Made by a program: the position numbers and the translations under genes. Shown here piece after piece: positions 27,101 through 42,100 of a stretch of DNA of 64,000 nt (its first letter is position 1; the number at the start of each line of letters is the position of its first letter). Source of the stretch: Oscillospiraceae bacterium (GTDB lineage Bacteria > Bacillota > Clostridia > Oscillospirales > Oscillospiraceae); assembly GCA_017527825.1 (NCBI GenBank), contig JAFXPO010000030.1, positions 61,596 to 125,595 on the forward strand. The letters are read 5' to 3'. The notes below the pieces were generated by a model. The model was not told the origin of the DNA. It saw only the letters and a program-made list of their open reading frames with translations, and did not search any database.

Positions 27101-30100
27101 GATAGCTGTCCATGCTGTCGATGCTGCCGGCCAGCTCAAGGGTATACGTGCCGCTGTAGTTCTGGTTCACGCGGAGCTCGCCGCGGTTGCCGCCGTCCAG
27201 CCGGAAGGTGACGCCGCAGTCCGGCGTGCCCGCCAGCAGCAGGTACTTGCCGTTAGCCAGCGTGACCTCCGTACCGACAGAGGCGAGGTTGGAGCTGGAC
27301 GTGACCTTCCCGTTCGAGACGTTGAACACCTCGTACTCGCTCAGGCTGATGCTGCCGCTGCGCTCCGTGGAGGCGCGGATGACCTTGTCGGTCTCGTCCA
27401 CAGTAAGTGTCATGCCGCTGGGCAGCGTGTAGACCTTGCCGCTGCAGTACTTCGCCAGATCGCTCTTGCTGTACGTGCCGGAGCCGGTGTAGGTGTCGCC
27501 GGTGAAGCTGACGGTACCGGGCGTGGCGATGATGGAGATGGAGCCGTTGGCAAGATACTGCATGTTGAACGGCGTGCCGATGGTCAGCGTCACGCTGCCG
27601 TTCGTGCTCGTGATGTTCCTGATGTCCAGCGTCTTGTTGAAGGTCTCCCCTGTCACAGTGCCGAGCTTTGTGACGGCGGTGATGCGGGAGAGCGTCAGGT
27701 CGGCGAAAATATCGCCCTTGGCGCTCATCGAGACCTCCGCGTTCTCTTCAACGCCGCTCGCGTTCTTGACCAGCGTCATCCACGCGGAAAGCACGCCCGT
27801 CGAAGAATCGCCGATGCCGGCGGCGCCGGTCACGGTCAGCTTATGCGCCCAGATGTTTGCCACGGCTTCGGTATGTCCGCTCATTCTGGCGTTGTTGTAA
27901 CCGTAGAGATAGCCGCCGTTTTCGCCGGTCCACCTGATGTCGACGGTGCCCTTCTCGTTCTGGATGACGCCCTGAACTGTGACGTTGCCGGTACCGCGGG
28001 TGACGATGGTGACGGTGGGTACGACGTAGCCGCTGTTGCTGATGACCTGATAGCTGCCGTTGAGCGTCACCGTCGGACTGGACAGGCTCTCGTTGAACAC
28101 GTCGATCTGACGGATCACGATGTCCGTGTTGCCCAGGTTCTCGATGTCCACGGTGGGCACGTACTGCACGTTGTAGATCTTCGTGCCGTTGCGCGCCACC
28201 ACGTTGCCGTAGGTGTAGAGCCGACCCGCGGAGGAGTTGGAGATGATGATGGACTCGCGGCTGCTGATGCTGGCGCCGGAGGCGTGGACATTGCCTTCGC
28301 CGTCGATCACCACCGTGACGCCCTCGGCCGCGCCGCCCAGATAGTAGGTGGCTCTGCCCACATCGGTGGAGAAATTGTTGGTGGACTTCTTGTTGGAGCT
28401 GGAGGAACCAACAACGAAGCCTACGCGCAGGGTCTTGGCGCCCACCTTCAGGCTGCCGTTGAAGCCGTCGGCGCCGATGTTCACGTCCTGACCGCGAACC
28501 ACGGTGTTGCCGTCGAATACGATCTTGCCGGTGGCGTTCACGGTAACGTACGCCTTGGAGTAGATCGTACCGAAGAGGGCGAAGACCTTGGAGGAGGACG
28601 TTGCGCTGACAGTGCCGCCGTTGAGCGGCGTGGTGGAGGTGCCGACGGTCAGCTTGCCGTAAGCGCCCACATCCGCGCGGCTGACGTTGACGCCGGTATT
28701 CAGCGTCACGTCGCTCTCCGCCTTGGCGGTCGCCTCGCCTGCCAGACCGCCCGCCAGAGCGGTGGAATCGGAAGCGAGAGACAGGCGGGAGACGCCGGCA
28801 TAGATGTCCGTTGCGCCGCCCAGAACCCTTGCCCGGGTGCTGCCGCCGTCGGTTCCGATGTTGACGAAGGCGTTGAAGGTGTGCCAGTCGTTCTGAGTGT
28901 AGACGAAGGGCGCGCCCGCAAGACCAACCGCGTTGACGCTGCCAACGGTATTGGCGCTGGAACCGGTCAGAGCGCGGACGATGAGGACGCCCACCTTCGC
29001 GTTCAGATAGGAGCCGGTGTTGATGTTGGTGTAAACATTGGAGGTCACTCTGGTGGTGCAGTCAGAGGTTCCGACGCCGACCAGACCGATGCTGTTGCCC
29101 TTGGCGGAGGTCGTGATGCTGTCGTTGGTGCCGCCCTCGCCCTTCAGCGTCAGGTTGCCGAGCTGAGCCGTGACATTGGCTCCGCTGTTTACCGTTACGT
29201 TGATGTTGCGTTGCAGGCTGTTCTTCGCCGTCAGAACGCCGGCGGAAACGAGACCCGCGCTGTTGAGGTTGGTGATGGCGCTCAGGTTCGCGTCGCCGGT
29301 GCCCTGAATGAGCACGGAGTTCGCCGCGTCGATCACCGCGTTCTCGCCCACCCAGGCGTCCACCTTCTGGTTCAGGAGGTTCTGGGCGTACTTCGCGCTG
29401 GCGCTGAACGCGATACCGATGCTGGTGCCGTCCACCTTGGAGTTGCCCTTGACGTTGTCCTGTGCCGTAACGTTGACGTCGCCGCCGAGGGAGCGGACGC
29501 TGGCGTTGTTCCCGACGTATGCCTGCGTCTCGGTGCGGCTGTCGGTCTCCACGATAGCGGCGGAGATGCCGACGACGGAGACGTTGAAGCCTTCCCTCAT
29601 CACCGCGTTGACCTTGGAATTGTTGTCAGCGGCGATGTTGATGTTCTCCCGAGCCACGACGCCTGCGTTGTTGGCGACGTACGCGCGAACGGTCTGGCGT
29701 GCAGCTCTGGCGACGCTGTCGCCGGCGTTGGCGCGGCCGACGAAAGCGGTGATGCCGCCGCCGCTGGCGCTGTAGACCGAGAGGCTGCCGGCCGCGACGC
29801 TCTCGCCGTAGGAGTAGGTCTTGCCGTTCGCCTTCACGTCAACGCTCTTGGCGTTGAGCGTGAACTCGCCGCCGTCGCCGATGTGCGCTTCGGTGACGTC
29901 CGCCGTCTGGACAGTCGCGAGGAGCATGGTGAGCTGGGCGTAGGTGATCTGGAACGGCTTCTCGATGATCGCCTGCGCGCGGGTGTCGGAGGTGGCGTTG
30001 ACCGTCACAGTGCCGGTCACGTCGATGACGCCCTTGACGCCGCCGTTCTTGTGTCCGCCGATCCATGCGCTGTTGCGCATGGTCGCCATGGAGTAAGCCT

Positions 30101-33100
30101 TGGTGACGGAACCGGAGATCCAGGAGAGGCTCAGCTTGCCGCCGTCGATCTTAGCGTAAGCGCCCTCTTCCCCGGTGGCCTTGTAAGTGGAGTCGATCAC
30201 CACGTCGCCGGAAATCTTGATGTTGCCCGCCACATCGAAGTATGCTTCCTGATTGATCGCCTGATAGGAGTAGATCTCGTTGGCGGAGATGTTCGCCACG
30301 GAGGCGCTAAGCTGCGGCGCGCCGACCTTCGCCTGCGCCTTGCCCTTGCCGGAGACCTTGACGATGACATTATTGCCGATCTTCGCGTTGCCCGTGCCGT
30401 TCACAGTCGCCTTGGCGTTGATGACGGTCTTCGCCATGCCGTAGTTGTTGCTGGCGCTGAACGCGCTGATGGCGACGCCGGAGGAGGCGATCTCGCTCTC
30501 GGCAAGCGTGTTGTGGCTGGTAATCAGGTAGAGGTTCTTGCCGATGTTGATTGCGGTGGCGTCGTTCACGGAGCCGGTGGTGTTCATGGACGCCTCGTAA
30601 GTGCCGCCCGCCTCGGAGATGGTGTTGTTGACGGAAACCTTCACCGCGGCAATATCGAAGTCAGGCTGATTGACGCCGGAGTTTGCGTAGCTTGCGCCGA
30701 AGACGTTGGCGTAAACGTCGCCTGTGACGTTCATGCCGCCGCCGTAGACCGTCGCCTTCACAGTGGCGTTCGTCTGTGCCTTGGCAAGGTTCACCTTGAC
30801 GCTGACCGCCGCGGCCTCCGCAGCGTTGGCGCCAACCATCGCCAGAGCGCCGGTGCCGGTCGCTCTTCCAATGCTTGTGTCAGGCGACTCCACCTTGCTC
30901 TGGCCGCCGTCGGTGTTGAAGCGGGAGATGACGTAGACGTTGCCGGCATAGATATAGGTGCCGCCGACGTAGGCGTCCTGATAGGCGTTCAGCTTCGCAT
31001 ACGCCTCGTTGACGCCGACCTTGATGCCGGAGGCGGAGAACTTGCCGCCCTTGATGTTCGCCTCGGAATACGCCTTGCCGTTGGCGGTGACATTGATGTC
31101 GCCCGACACATGGATCGCACCCGAGCCGGTGCTCGCCGAAGCGGTGTTCCCCTTGTTGTTGGGATAGCCGATGCCGGCGTAGGACTGCACCCGGACGTCC
31201 GAGTTCGCCATGTTCACATCCACGCTCGCCAGCTTCAGGCCCAATTTGGGCTGAGCGGTCTCCGCATTCGCCTGCGCGTAATAGTCCGTGGAGATGTCGA
31301 TCGAGGATGCGTAGATGTTGTTGCTGCCGCCCGCCATATAGGCGTTGAACTGGCCGTCGGCGTACGCGTAGGTGTAGACAACGCCCATGCCGGCGAGGCC
31401 AAGGGATGCGCTGGCGTCCTTGTGGCTCGCATGCGCGACGGAATTGCCGCTGGTGCTGATCGTGATTTTGCCCGTGCCCTCCGCAAATCCCGCGCGAGCG
31501 GTGTAAGCGTTGGACTTAAAGCTCAGCTTGGCAATCGCGACGTTGGCGCTTGCGCTGTATCCGCTCAGCTGTGCGCCGCCGGAAACGCCGATCTGCGCTT
31601 CCGCCGCGGTGGTCTTTTCGCCGTTCAGCACGCTCTTGACGCTCACGCCGTTCGCCGACTTCACCGTGGCGTCCTCAATGCAGGCGTACTGCACGCCGTC
31701 CGCGTCCGCCTCCACTTTGTTGACGAAGAGCTCCGCGGCGGAGAGGCTGAACTTTGCAGGACGGAAGGTCGCGTACGCCCTCACCGTGGTGGTGGAGAGG
31801 ATGTCGATGGGCTGGTTGCTGCTGGTTGCCGCGCCGGTGGCGGTAACATAGCCGCTGCCGGTGATACCGGTCTTGATCGTCGGCAGGCTCTTCGCCGTCA
31901 CCACGTTGGTTCCGGCATTTGCCGCCTTGAGCGAAACGTTGCTTGCCGCGCTGTACGCCACGGTGTAAACGGTGCTGACGCTGTCGATGTCGACGCGTCC
32001 GGCGTTCACCCTGCTGTCGTCGGTGTTCAGCTCCGTGATAAACGTACCGTTGGCGTAGGCGTAGAGCACGTTGACCGCCAGAGACGCCACGCCCAGGCCG
32101 ACCGAGGACTCGATCACGTCCGCGTAGGCAAGGCTGGTCTGGTTGCTGCTCAGCGTGATGACGCCGCCATTGGTGGCAGTGAGCGTCGCGCCAACCGTGC
32201 GCGCCTTGTTCGTCGCGTTGCTGGTCGCGACCGCGACGTTGACCTGCCCGCTGATGAGGCTGAGGGACGCGCCGCCGTTGCCGCCGAGGAGCGCCGCCGC
32301 GCCGACGTAGTACGCGGCCTCGCCTTCCTTCAGACTGCCACCGCTGAGCATTGACTTGTCGTCGTTCAGGCGTGACTCGACCGTGATGTTGGCCGCTGTC
32401 ACATCCGCATCGCGGATCAGCGTATCCTGCTCCGCCTTCTGGCTGGCGACCGCCACGTTGGCGGCGAGCGTCATGCCGCTGATCTCGACGGTCGGCTTTT
32501 CCGCCTTGGCAAGCGCGGTGGCCTCGCCGTCCGCCTTGATGACGACGTCGCCGCTGGCAACAACGCTGCCGCTGCCGGTGATGCCGGTGATCGCCTTGGA
32601 GCTCACAACGGCGACCGCCGTATTGGTCTGGATGCTCAGACCGCTGACGCCGAGGATGGGCGCCTGCGTGATCGCCTCGGACTTGGAGACGTATGCGCCG
32701 GTGAGCGATCCGTAGCCGTTGGTCGTCTGCGTGCCGTTGATCTCGATGGAGGCAACGTAGGAATCCTCCGCGAGATCGAGCACGGCCTCATAGGTACTCG
32801 ACGCGCAGCTCGTCAGCACGTTGACGCCGACGGAACCGACGCCGACGCTGGCGGTCGGCGCTTCGACAAACGCCTTCGCGTTGGTCACGCCGATGTTCAG
32901 CACATGCACGCGGGTGGTCTTGCTGCTCTCAGTGCCGAACGCCGAGCCGATGGTGCGCACGGAGTTGATCGCTCTGGCGACCGCCGTCGCCACATTCACC
33001 TTCGCGCTGATCAGACTGATCGCAGCGCCCTGCTTGCCGCCGGTGCCGCCCAGTGTCGCGATGGCGTGGTTGTCGCTCTGGCCGTCCTTGTTGAGGAATG

Positions 33101-36100
33101 CGTAGAGGTAAACGTCCTGAGCCGTGGCGCGGGCGTTGTCAACGGTGACCAGTTGATCCGCCTTGAGGTAGGTCACGTTCACGTTGACCGTAAGGTTGAC
33201 CGCATCGAGCGTGATGACCGGCGTGTTGACCTGCGCCTTGCTCATCGCGCTGCCCTCGCCGACCACGGTGATGACGCCGTTGGCGGAGGTGATGTTTCTC
33301 ATGTCGCCCGTGCCGCCGGAAAGGTAAGCTCTCGCCTTGGTGCTGTTGTAGGCGATCGCCGCGTTGACGTCGACCGACGCGAGCTTGACGCCGACGCCGC
33401 CGAGGGTCGGGGTCAGGGTCGCGGTGGAGTTGCTGACCCACTTGTTCTTGACGGTGATGTCGCCGCTGACGTTCACGTTGCCGGAGCTCTCGAAGCCCGC
33501 GGCGAAGTCGCCCCTGGCAATGGTCGTGCCGTGGTTGACGCCGACACCGATCGCGCTGACGGAGAGGTTGCCGACATAGACCGTTGCGATGGCGGAGGCG
33601 TCGTTATAGACGTTCACGCCGCCGGTGATGGTCATGCTGCTGCCGCCCGCGATGGCGTGGCTCGTCGCCGCCGACTTCGTGATGGCGGAGTTCGCGGTGA
33701 CGGAGATCAGCGCCACGGAGAAGGAGAGGATGAACGCCTCCGACATGGAGGTGGCGCCCTCGGGGATCGTCGCGGACTGATCCGCCTTCACGGCCTTCTG
33801 CAGGAAGTTCTTAACGTCGTTGCCGAAGGTCTTGTTGGTCGCCTTGACCGTGTTCTGGTAGGACTCGACGTTCACACCGCCGTAAACTCTGGTCGTGACG
33901 TTGGGCGTGAACTTCGCGTACTGCTTGGAGGCGATGGTCGAGTAGGCGAAGGAGACGCTGGCGCCGATGGCGCTGAAGCTGACGTTCGCCACGATGGCGT
34001 ATGCCCTCGTCACACCGTAGGCGCGGACGTCCACGATGTTGCCCGATGCAGGCGCAGCCGCGCTGCCGATGGTGACGGAGCCGCTGCCGCTGCCGAAGAC
34101 CTCCGCCCGGTTGCTGCTCTCATTGAGCGCGACGGAGAAGTTCAGCGCCACGGCGATCGCGCCGGCGGAACCGGTAATCACCACGCACAGCGCCTCGGAA
34201 TCGAAGGGCTTGTCATATGTGCCGGCATTCAGCGTCAGCGTTGCCGCTTCGAGCTTCGCGCCGGTGACGTCGATGAAGGAGCAGTTGTTCGCCTTGAGCT
34301 GGCTGACCGCAACGGTCGCGCCCACGGCGACCGCGCCGCCAACGATTGCCGCCGCGAAGACGGTGGTGTTCCCCACCGCCATGCCGCTGACGTTCACGTC
34401 GCCGCTGGCAACGACGTTGGCGCGGTTGATCGCGGTCACGTTGTCGACGCGGTTGAAGCCCAGCGCCACGAGGCCGTTGACCGCCACGCCGCCGACCGTC
34501 ACGCTCAGACCGACAACCTTGGTCTCGCCGGTGAAGTCGGAGCGAACGGTCACGCTGCTCGCGTTGATCGTGCCCTTGCTCGCGCCCTTGTGCTCGGTCG
34601 CGTACGCCTTATCCGTCGGATCGACGCCGATGTAGGTATACGCCTGCGCCTTGTTGATGGCGACAGCCACGCTGACGCCCACGCCGACGGCGCCGCCCGC
34701 GATGCCGATGATGATGGCGGTGGCATTGGAGCCGCTGTAGTCGGTGTTCAGAGAGATCGCCGGAGCGCCGAGAACGGTCACGCCGTCGCCGATGTAGGTC
34801 TTGACGGTGGTGTTGTTCTTGGCGACGGACGCGCCTGCCGCAACGCCTGCCGCGCCGCCCACGGCGAGCGTCGCCGCCGCGGTGGTCGCCGCGGTCTGTC
34901 CGTTGTTCTTAACGTCGATGCGCTTCACGTTCCGGATCGTACCGACGCCGCCGATACCCGCCTCGCTGACGCCCTGGAAGAAGGTCATGCCGACGGAGGC
35001 GCTGATGCCAGCGGCTCCGCCGCCGCCCGCGGCAACGCTGACCGCGAGGACGTGCTTGTAATTCATGGTGGACTCGACCGTCAGGTTTTCAACAGCGCTG
35101 TCGCCGCTGCCGAGCGCATCCTGAACGCTCTTGACGCTGCCGTTCATGACCGCCTTGCTCAGCGCGCCGACGACCAGGATGCCCGCGGAGACGTTCACGC
35201 CCACGCTGCCGCCCGCGCCCGCGGTAACGGCGATCAGGTTGATGGAGGTGTTGTCGGTGCTCAGGCCGCTCGACTCGCCGTTTTCATAAACGGCGTTTCC
35301 GTCGGCGTCCTTAACCGGCTTGCCCTCGCTGTCCTTCTTGACCTTGCCGTTCTTCTGGTTGTTGACGTTGGCCTTGTTTTTGGTGACGTATTCGTTTGCC
35401 TTGGCGTTGATCTTCGCGTTCGTCACATCGTCGCTGGTGGTGGCGGCGTTGCTGCCGCTGCTCGCCCAGACCTTGATGTTGCCCGCCGCGGCAAGCTCCG
35501 CGCCGTCGCCGACCTCGGAGACGACGTTGGAATTGAGGATGCCGACCGCCACGCCGACGCCGACGCCTGCCGCGCCGCCGACGGAGACCGTACCGGCGAC
35601 GACCACCGTATCCAGCACGTCGCTTGCGACGACGGAGATGTTGCCGTTTCTGGCAATCACCTTCGCGCCCGCGGCGACGACCGCGCTGGTGGCGTCCTTG
35701 TAGCTGCCGTTGTTCCGGATCGCGTAGGTATTCTTGTTGTCCGCCTGATCGAGCGTATCGTCGTTCATGCCGGAGTCGCTGACGGGCGCCTCGTCGGTTG
35801 TCTTATTGTCGCCCTTCTGCGCGTCGCTGCGGTAGCGGACGTAGATGCGCTGCAAGCCGTAACGGTCGGACTCGTTCGTGATCGGGGCGCTCGGGCCGGT
35901 CTTGTCGCCGGTGTAGTACGCGCCGTCGCACTCGTAGATCCACTTGCCGTTGCTGTTCTTGTAGTACGCCTCGAACTGCTTGCCGTTCTGATCCGTGTAG
36001 GTGTAGCCGTTGTAATTATCGTCCACGTTGTCCTTAGCCGCGCCGCCGCTTTCCAGATTGCTGTAGGCGGAGCCGTTCTTGGTGTAGAACGTGAACTGAT

Positions 36101-39100
36101 CCGACTCAATCACCTGGATCAGCGTACCGGCGTCGACCTCGGTGGTCTGAACCAGCTTGCCGTCCTTCTGCTGGAACACGCCGGAGAGCTTCTCGCCGCC
36201 GTTGTTCGATACGGTGTAGCCGGTGATGTTGCCTTCGCTGTCACGGATGGCGTAGAGGTCATGGACGTAATAGATGTGAGCCGGATCCTCCGCCTCGCCG
36301 TCCGCCGGCTTGGTGTACTCAGCGTCGCGGTAGACCAGATACTCAAGCCTGCCGTTGTTTGCAACGGGGTTGCCGTTCTGATCGACCGTGTAGTAAATGC
36401 TGTAGTCGCTGCTCTTCTTCACCGGATGCTCGTAGAGATCCTGACCGTACTCGCCGTAACCGGAGCTGAAGCCCTCGGCGGTCTGGCCGTCGCCTGCGAG
36501 CAGGCCGTTCTGGCTGATGTCGTCGGGACGGGCCACGTCCTTCAGCGCGTTGGAGTTGCCCTTGGAGAACGCCGCGTCGACCTGAGTCTGCGGGTTGGGG
36601 CCGTCGCCGGAGAAGAGGCTGTTGCTGGCGTCCTGGCTCATCTTGGAGCCCGCGACCACGACGCCGACGCTGACGCCGACGCCCGCCGAGCCGCTGCCCG
36701 CGATTGCCGCGGACACGTCAACGAGGTTGCGGTCGGAGCTTGCCTCGACCAGCGCGTCATGATAGGCGTCGATGACGGATTGCGCGCCGAGCCTCGCCTC
36801 AACGTTGTTGTAGCTCAGAGAGACCAGAGCCGCAACGCCGACCGCGGCAGTGCCGCCGAAGGAGGTGGTGAGGATGACGGCGACGAGGGTGTAGTTGTCG
36901 TTCGCCATGACGCTCACGCTGCCGTTCTGAGCGGTCATCTTGACGTTCGCGCCGGTGACAGCCTGCGTGTTGAGCTTCATGATGATCACGTCGACCGTGC
37001 CGCCCACGCCGGCCGTGCCGCCGAGCGAAACGCCGAGGCCGTCCGCGGAGAGAACCTCCTTGGAGTTGGCGGCCACATGGATGTCATTGCGCGCCGTCAG
37101 GATGGCGTTGTCCGTGACCGAAGCCACGGTGGAGTTATAGAAGTAGGTGACGAGAACCACAGCGGTGGCGCCCACGCTGCTGCCGCCCGCGATGCACGCG
37201 GCGACGTTCAGCAGGAACGAGTCGCTGTTGGCGGCCACGTCGATGCTGCCATTCTCGGCAGTCACCTCGCCGCCCAGCAGCGCGCCGGTCGTGCTCTGGA
37301 ACACCATGGCGTTGATGCCCGCCGCGACGCCGACGCTGCTTGCGACGGCAAAGCTGATGCCCAGCAGCCAGAGGTCGTCCTCATTGTTTGCATTGACGGT
37401 AACGTCCTTGCGCGCCATCGCGACCGCGATCGCGCCGAGATCCGCCTTGACCGTCTTGTTGAAGACCATCGTAAGGACGGTCGCGCCCACGCCTGTCTTG
37501 CCGGAGATGGCGAGCGATCCGGCAACCTCGACGATCAGCGTATCGTCGTCCGCCTCAACGTAGATCTCGCTTTCTGCGGCGTTGGCGCCCTCCGCAGCCT
37601 GTGCCGCCGGGTTCTCGCCCACAAGCGTATAACCTGCGTAGAGCTTTCCGTCCGGTCCGATGATCGTATGGATGTCGTTCTTGACGACCAGGGTGTCGAT
37701 GACGCCGGAGATCGCCGCGCCGCCCGAGACGGTCGCCGCGACGGCGACCTGAATCATGGTCTCGCTGGCAGTTGCGCTGAAGATGATGCCCCTGCGCTTC
37801 TGGTCGCGGTTGGTGGCGGTAGCGACGCCGCTGCCCGTGACGCCCTTCGCCACGATAACGACCTTTTCGCCGGCGTCAGCGCCGACCTCATTGCGCATCA
37901 CGATGGTGCTGATCGTCGCGCCCACGCCTGTTTTGCCGGATACGGAGATACCGCCGGCAATGTCGTAATACCTCGCATTGTAGTGCGCCAGATTGGCGAC
38001 GCTGCCGCTCGCGGTGATGCTCGAACCGGTGATCGCCGAAGTGTCGCCGTCGACTCTTACCTTGCCGATACTCGTCATGATCTTCGAGCTGCCCACGACC
38101 ACGGGGATGACGCCGGAGACGGAGGTACCGCCGCCGGAGGTGCCGAGCGCCACTGCCACAAGCACGGTCAGATCCCGACCGTTCGCGGCGAACACGACGT
38201 TGCCATTGCCCGCGATCACGCAGATGTTGTCGCCGGTCTTGACAACAACCTCGCGGCTGAACACGTCCACACTGATGGTCGCGCCGCCCGCTGTGCCCTT
38301 TCCGGTCGCCGCAATGCCCGCGGAAACAAGGATGATGGTCGAGTCGCTGCCAGCTTTGACGCTTACGCCGCCGTTCACGGCTTTCAGCGTCACGTTGTGG
38401 TCGATGAACGTGCTCGTTCTTGCCTTTGTGACAAGCACGCTGAACACAGCCGCCGCGCCGGTACCCTTGCCTGTCGCGGAAGCGGAGGCAAGCACGTGGA
38501 TCAGGTTTTCTCTGGATTCCGTGTCGATGTCGATGTTGCCGTTCGTGGCGATCAGAACCGTCTGTCTGAGATCGCTACCATCGGAGATTGTTTTGTTTCC
38601 GGACGTAGTGGAGTTACCGATAAAGGTTCTCACATCGATGTCGTTGATGATCACGCCGAAGCTTCCGCCCGCCGCGACCTTGCCGGAAGCGGAGCCGCTG
38701 CCGCTGGCCGTAATCATGGTGAGAGCCGTCGTGATGTCCGCTTTGATCTGGATATCCTTCGCAGTCAGTTTCACGCCCTTGCCGACGTTGGCATAGAAGC
38801 AGGCGCTCGACCGAATGACGTTGATGCCGCCGCCGACGGTCGCCTTGGCGTCAGGCGCGGTGCTCGCCGCCATCGCGACGGTGATGACCAGCGCGTTCAC
38901 GTCGCCGTGCGCGTTCTGGTGGTAGCCGCCCGCCACATTCACAACGCTGTCGTCGCGGATCATCGCAAATGCCTCGTCGTTGTCGTACACGAAGGCGAAG
39001 CCGACGCCCACGCCTGCCTTGGTGCGCCCGGCACTGAGGCTGCCGCCGATGATGCGGACGTCCGCGTCGTTGCGCGCCTCGACCGACATGGCGTCATCTG

Positions 39101-42100
39101 CTTCGCTGCGGACGTTGATGACGCAGCCGCTGCCGATCTGCGAATGGATCCTGTTTTCCATGAAAACGAACGACATCGAGCCCGCCACAGACGCGGTGGA
39201 GCTCTTCGGGTTCATACCGGAGCCGGAGATTGCGCCCGCAATGCTCTCGGCGTAGTAGTTGACCGAGGAAAGGAAGTTGAGCAGGTCGATCATGCTCATG
39301 ATCTTGTCCGTAGAAACGTTGATCGAGACCTTGTAGCTCTTGTCGTCCTCACCCTTGTGGATGTCAATGAGACCGAGCTCCGCCTGACCGCGCTCCTCCT
39401 CCGTGAGGTCGGAGGAATCGCTGATGAAGCTGGTCAGAGGATTGGCGCTCTTGTAATCGTCCATCGTGACTCTCGCCTTTTCAGCCCTGACGACCAGCGT
39501 GTTGGCGTCGATCACCGTGCAGTTTCCGACGCGGGCGAAGGCGCTGTCTTTCGACTTGATGTACGTGAAGGACGCGCCCACGCCGACGGAGGTGCCCTTG
39601 CCGACGCTGACGCCGCCGGCGCGGACGGCGACTCTGCCCTTGTTGTTCGCGGTCACCTGCACATCTCCTCCGGAGATCGACGCGTGACGTTCGGCAGTGC
39701 CGCCGTCATACTCCTCTATTTTGCCGGAGCTGTCCTTCCATATGATCTCCTCGCCGACAAGAGCCCAGGTGGTCGTATAGGTTCTGGCAAGCGAGATGGC
39801 GCCGCCGATGGAGAAGGTGCCCTTACCCGCCACGGCGCCCGCGAGCGCCTGCGACGCGAGCCAGCCGGCATATTTGCCGTCAATGTTCTGCGTCATACTG
39901 GCGTTGATGTTGAGCTTACCGTCAGCCGTGTAATACTTGCCGCCGAGGACGTACAGCGTCGCGCCGTTCGCGTTCCGATAGATCGCGTACTCATCGCCGC
40001 ACCATGCGACGCTGTTCCCGGTGCTGGTGTAGCCGGTCGCGTCAGCCACTTCGTTCTTGTCGCCGAAAGCGATCAGAACCGCGGTGGGCTTGACCTCAAC
40101 GATGCTCTCGTTCTTGTTGATGCTGACCGCAATACCGGCAGCGATGGAGTTGGACCTGTTCTTCAGGCTCATTGCCGCGCTGGTTCCGAGCGTACGGAAG
40201 TTGGCGCGCAGATCCGACTGGACGAGAATGTTCGCCGCCGTAATGCTGCCGCCCACCTGCGTTTTAAGACGGTGGTCGGTGATGTTCAGACCCACAGCCG
40301 CGGCGATCTGATACTTGCTGGTACTCGAACTCTGCGGGGAGGCGATGCCGGTCTTCTCACCGGTGGCGTCGTTGTTCACGCCGCCGCTCTCCTCGTTGGC
40401 GGTATTCGTGCCCTCGTTGATGGTGCCGCTCGCCTGGTCGGTGCCCGGCGCCTGAATGTCCTGCGTGACCAGCGCGTTGGTCGATACGGAGTTGGAATTG
40501 CTCGCGTTTGCGCCGGAGGAATCCTTGTCCTTGGTCATCTGACCGTTGATCGTACTGGCGGTCTTGTTGTTGTCGTTGTTGTGCGAGGACGAATCGTTGC
40601 TGCCGCCGCTGAAATAGTCGCCGGACAGCAGCTTGCTCGCCTGCGTCTCGATGTCGTTGATCGTCTGGTTGAACTTGTTCAGCAAACGCCCGATGTCCGC
40701 GCCAAGCGCGGTCGCCATCGCATGGCTGTTGTCCTCGGCGATTGCCTCGGCGCGGATAACGGCGCTTCCCGCCACATTCGCGCTGCCGTCAAAGCGGGCG
40801 ACAACGTCGGAATTGACGATCTGCACGGACGCCGTCGCGCCGACCTCGGTGCGCTTGCCGGAGGCAAAGCAGCTCGACTGCGTCAGCGCCTTGGCGGTTT
40901 CCGCAGCGATGACGCGCATGGACACGCTGTCCGTGCCGTCCGGCTCCGTCGTCCTGATGACAGTGTTCGGCGCGACGTAGGCGCTGATGTCGTTGTACGC
41001 CAGACCGATCGAGCTGGAGGCGTCGATCGTGATGTCCTTGATGTCCTCCTGCTGCAGGTTGCCGTTCGCATCCTTCGGCGCTCCCGCCAGCGGGTCGGTG
41101 CCGGAGACGGTGATCGTCTCGGTCTCATGCGCGGCGCTGCTGTTGACGTCGAGGGTGCCGGTCGTGAGCTTGCGGCCCTCACCGACGCCGGCCAGCGCGT
41201 TGACATGGCTGATCGTCAGCGCGAACGCAGCGCCCACGCCGACCGTCGTGCCCTTATTCTGCGCCAGGTTCTCGGTGGATTCCTCCTCCACCGGCTTGCC
41301 GTTACCGTCCTTCTTGACGTCGGCCCACTCCACCGTCACGGTGACAGCCTCGTCGGGCATGATAAAGACGTAAGCGGTACCGCCATCCACAGCGATCGTC
41401 TCTTCAATGGTGACGATGTTCCTGCGCTCACCTTTGTAGGTATAATAGAGGCTCTTCAGCTTGGCGCCGGTCTTCTGCGTCACCTCGACGATGGCATTGT
41501 CGCCGATGCGAACGTTCGCGGTGCTTCCGGACTCATCGTCGTCCGCGTTGTCACGGACGGCGATATTGTCGCCGCTGACAGAGACCGCACGGGTATCCTC
41601 CTCGATCTCGACGTTGATGACGACGTTGGTGCCGTCCGCGCGGTCGGTAAGGTCAAGAGCGCTCACGTTGATGGTGTACTTACCGTCCGTCCCGCTGATG
41701 GAAACCTCGCCTTCGGTCTCCTCGTTCGTCTCGTTGTAGACCTTATCTTTGTCAGGAACAGGATCGTCATTCGAATCTCTAACGACGCTGCCGTTCTCGT
41801 CCGTCTTGTTCTCATACGTCTTAACCGACTTGGAATAGGTATACTTCGCAGCCTTGGACGTGTCGATCTTGTAGCCCTTCGGCGTGGTAATCGTGACGGT
41901 CTTGCCATCGGGGCTGAAAGCGGCGTTCGCGTTCTTGTTGGAGAGGACGACCTTGATCTCATGCTCGAACGCAACCGTCGTCTTGGTCTTCTCATCTTCT
42001 TCCCCGGACGATGTAAGCTTCGTCACGTCAACGTTGATCGACAGGCCCTTGTCGACGGCGCGGTCAACCAAGCCGTCCACCGTAAAGGTGTAGACGCCCT

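Noticed and set aside
23046..32354. Plus-strand open frame of about 3,100 codons opposite the giant gene
   Set aside because: Its product is Val/Arg/Gly/His-rich with no domains or signal, and it is exactly antisense to well-structured repeats of the giant protein; it is a codon-bias shadow.
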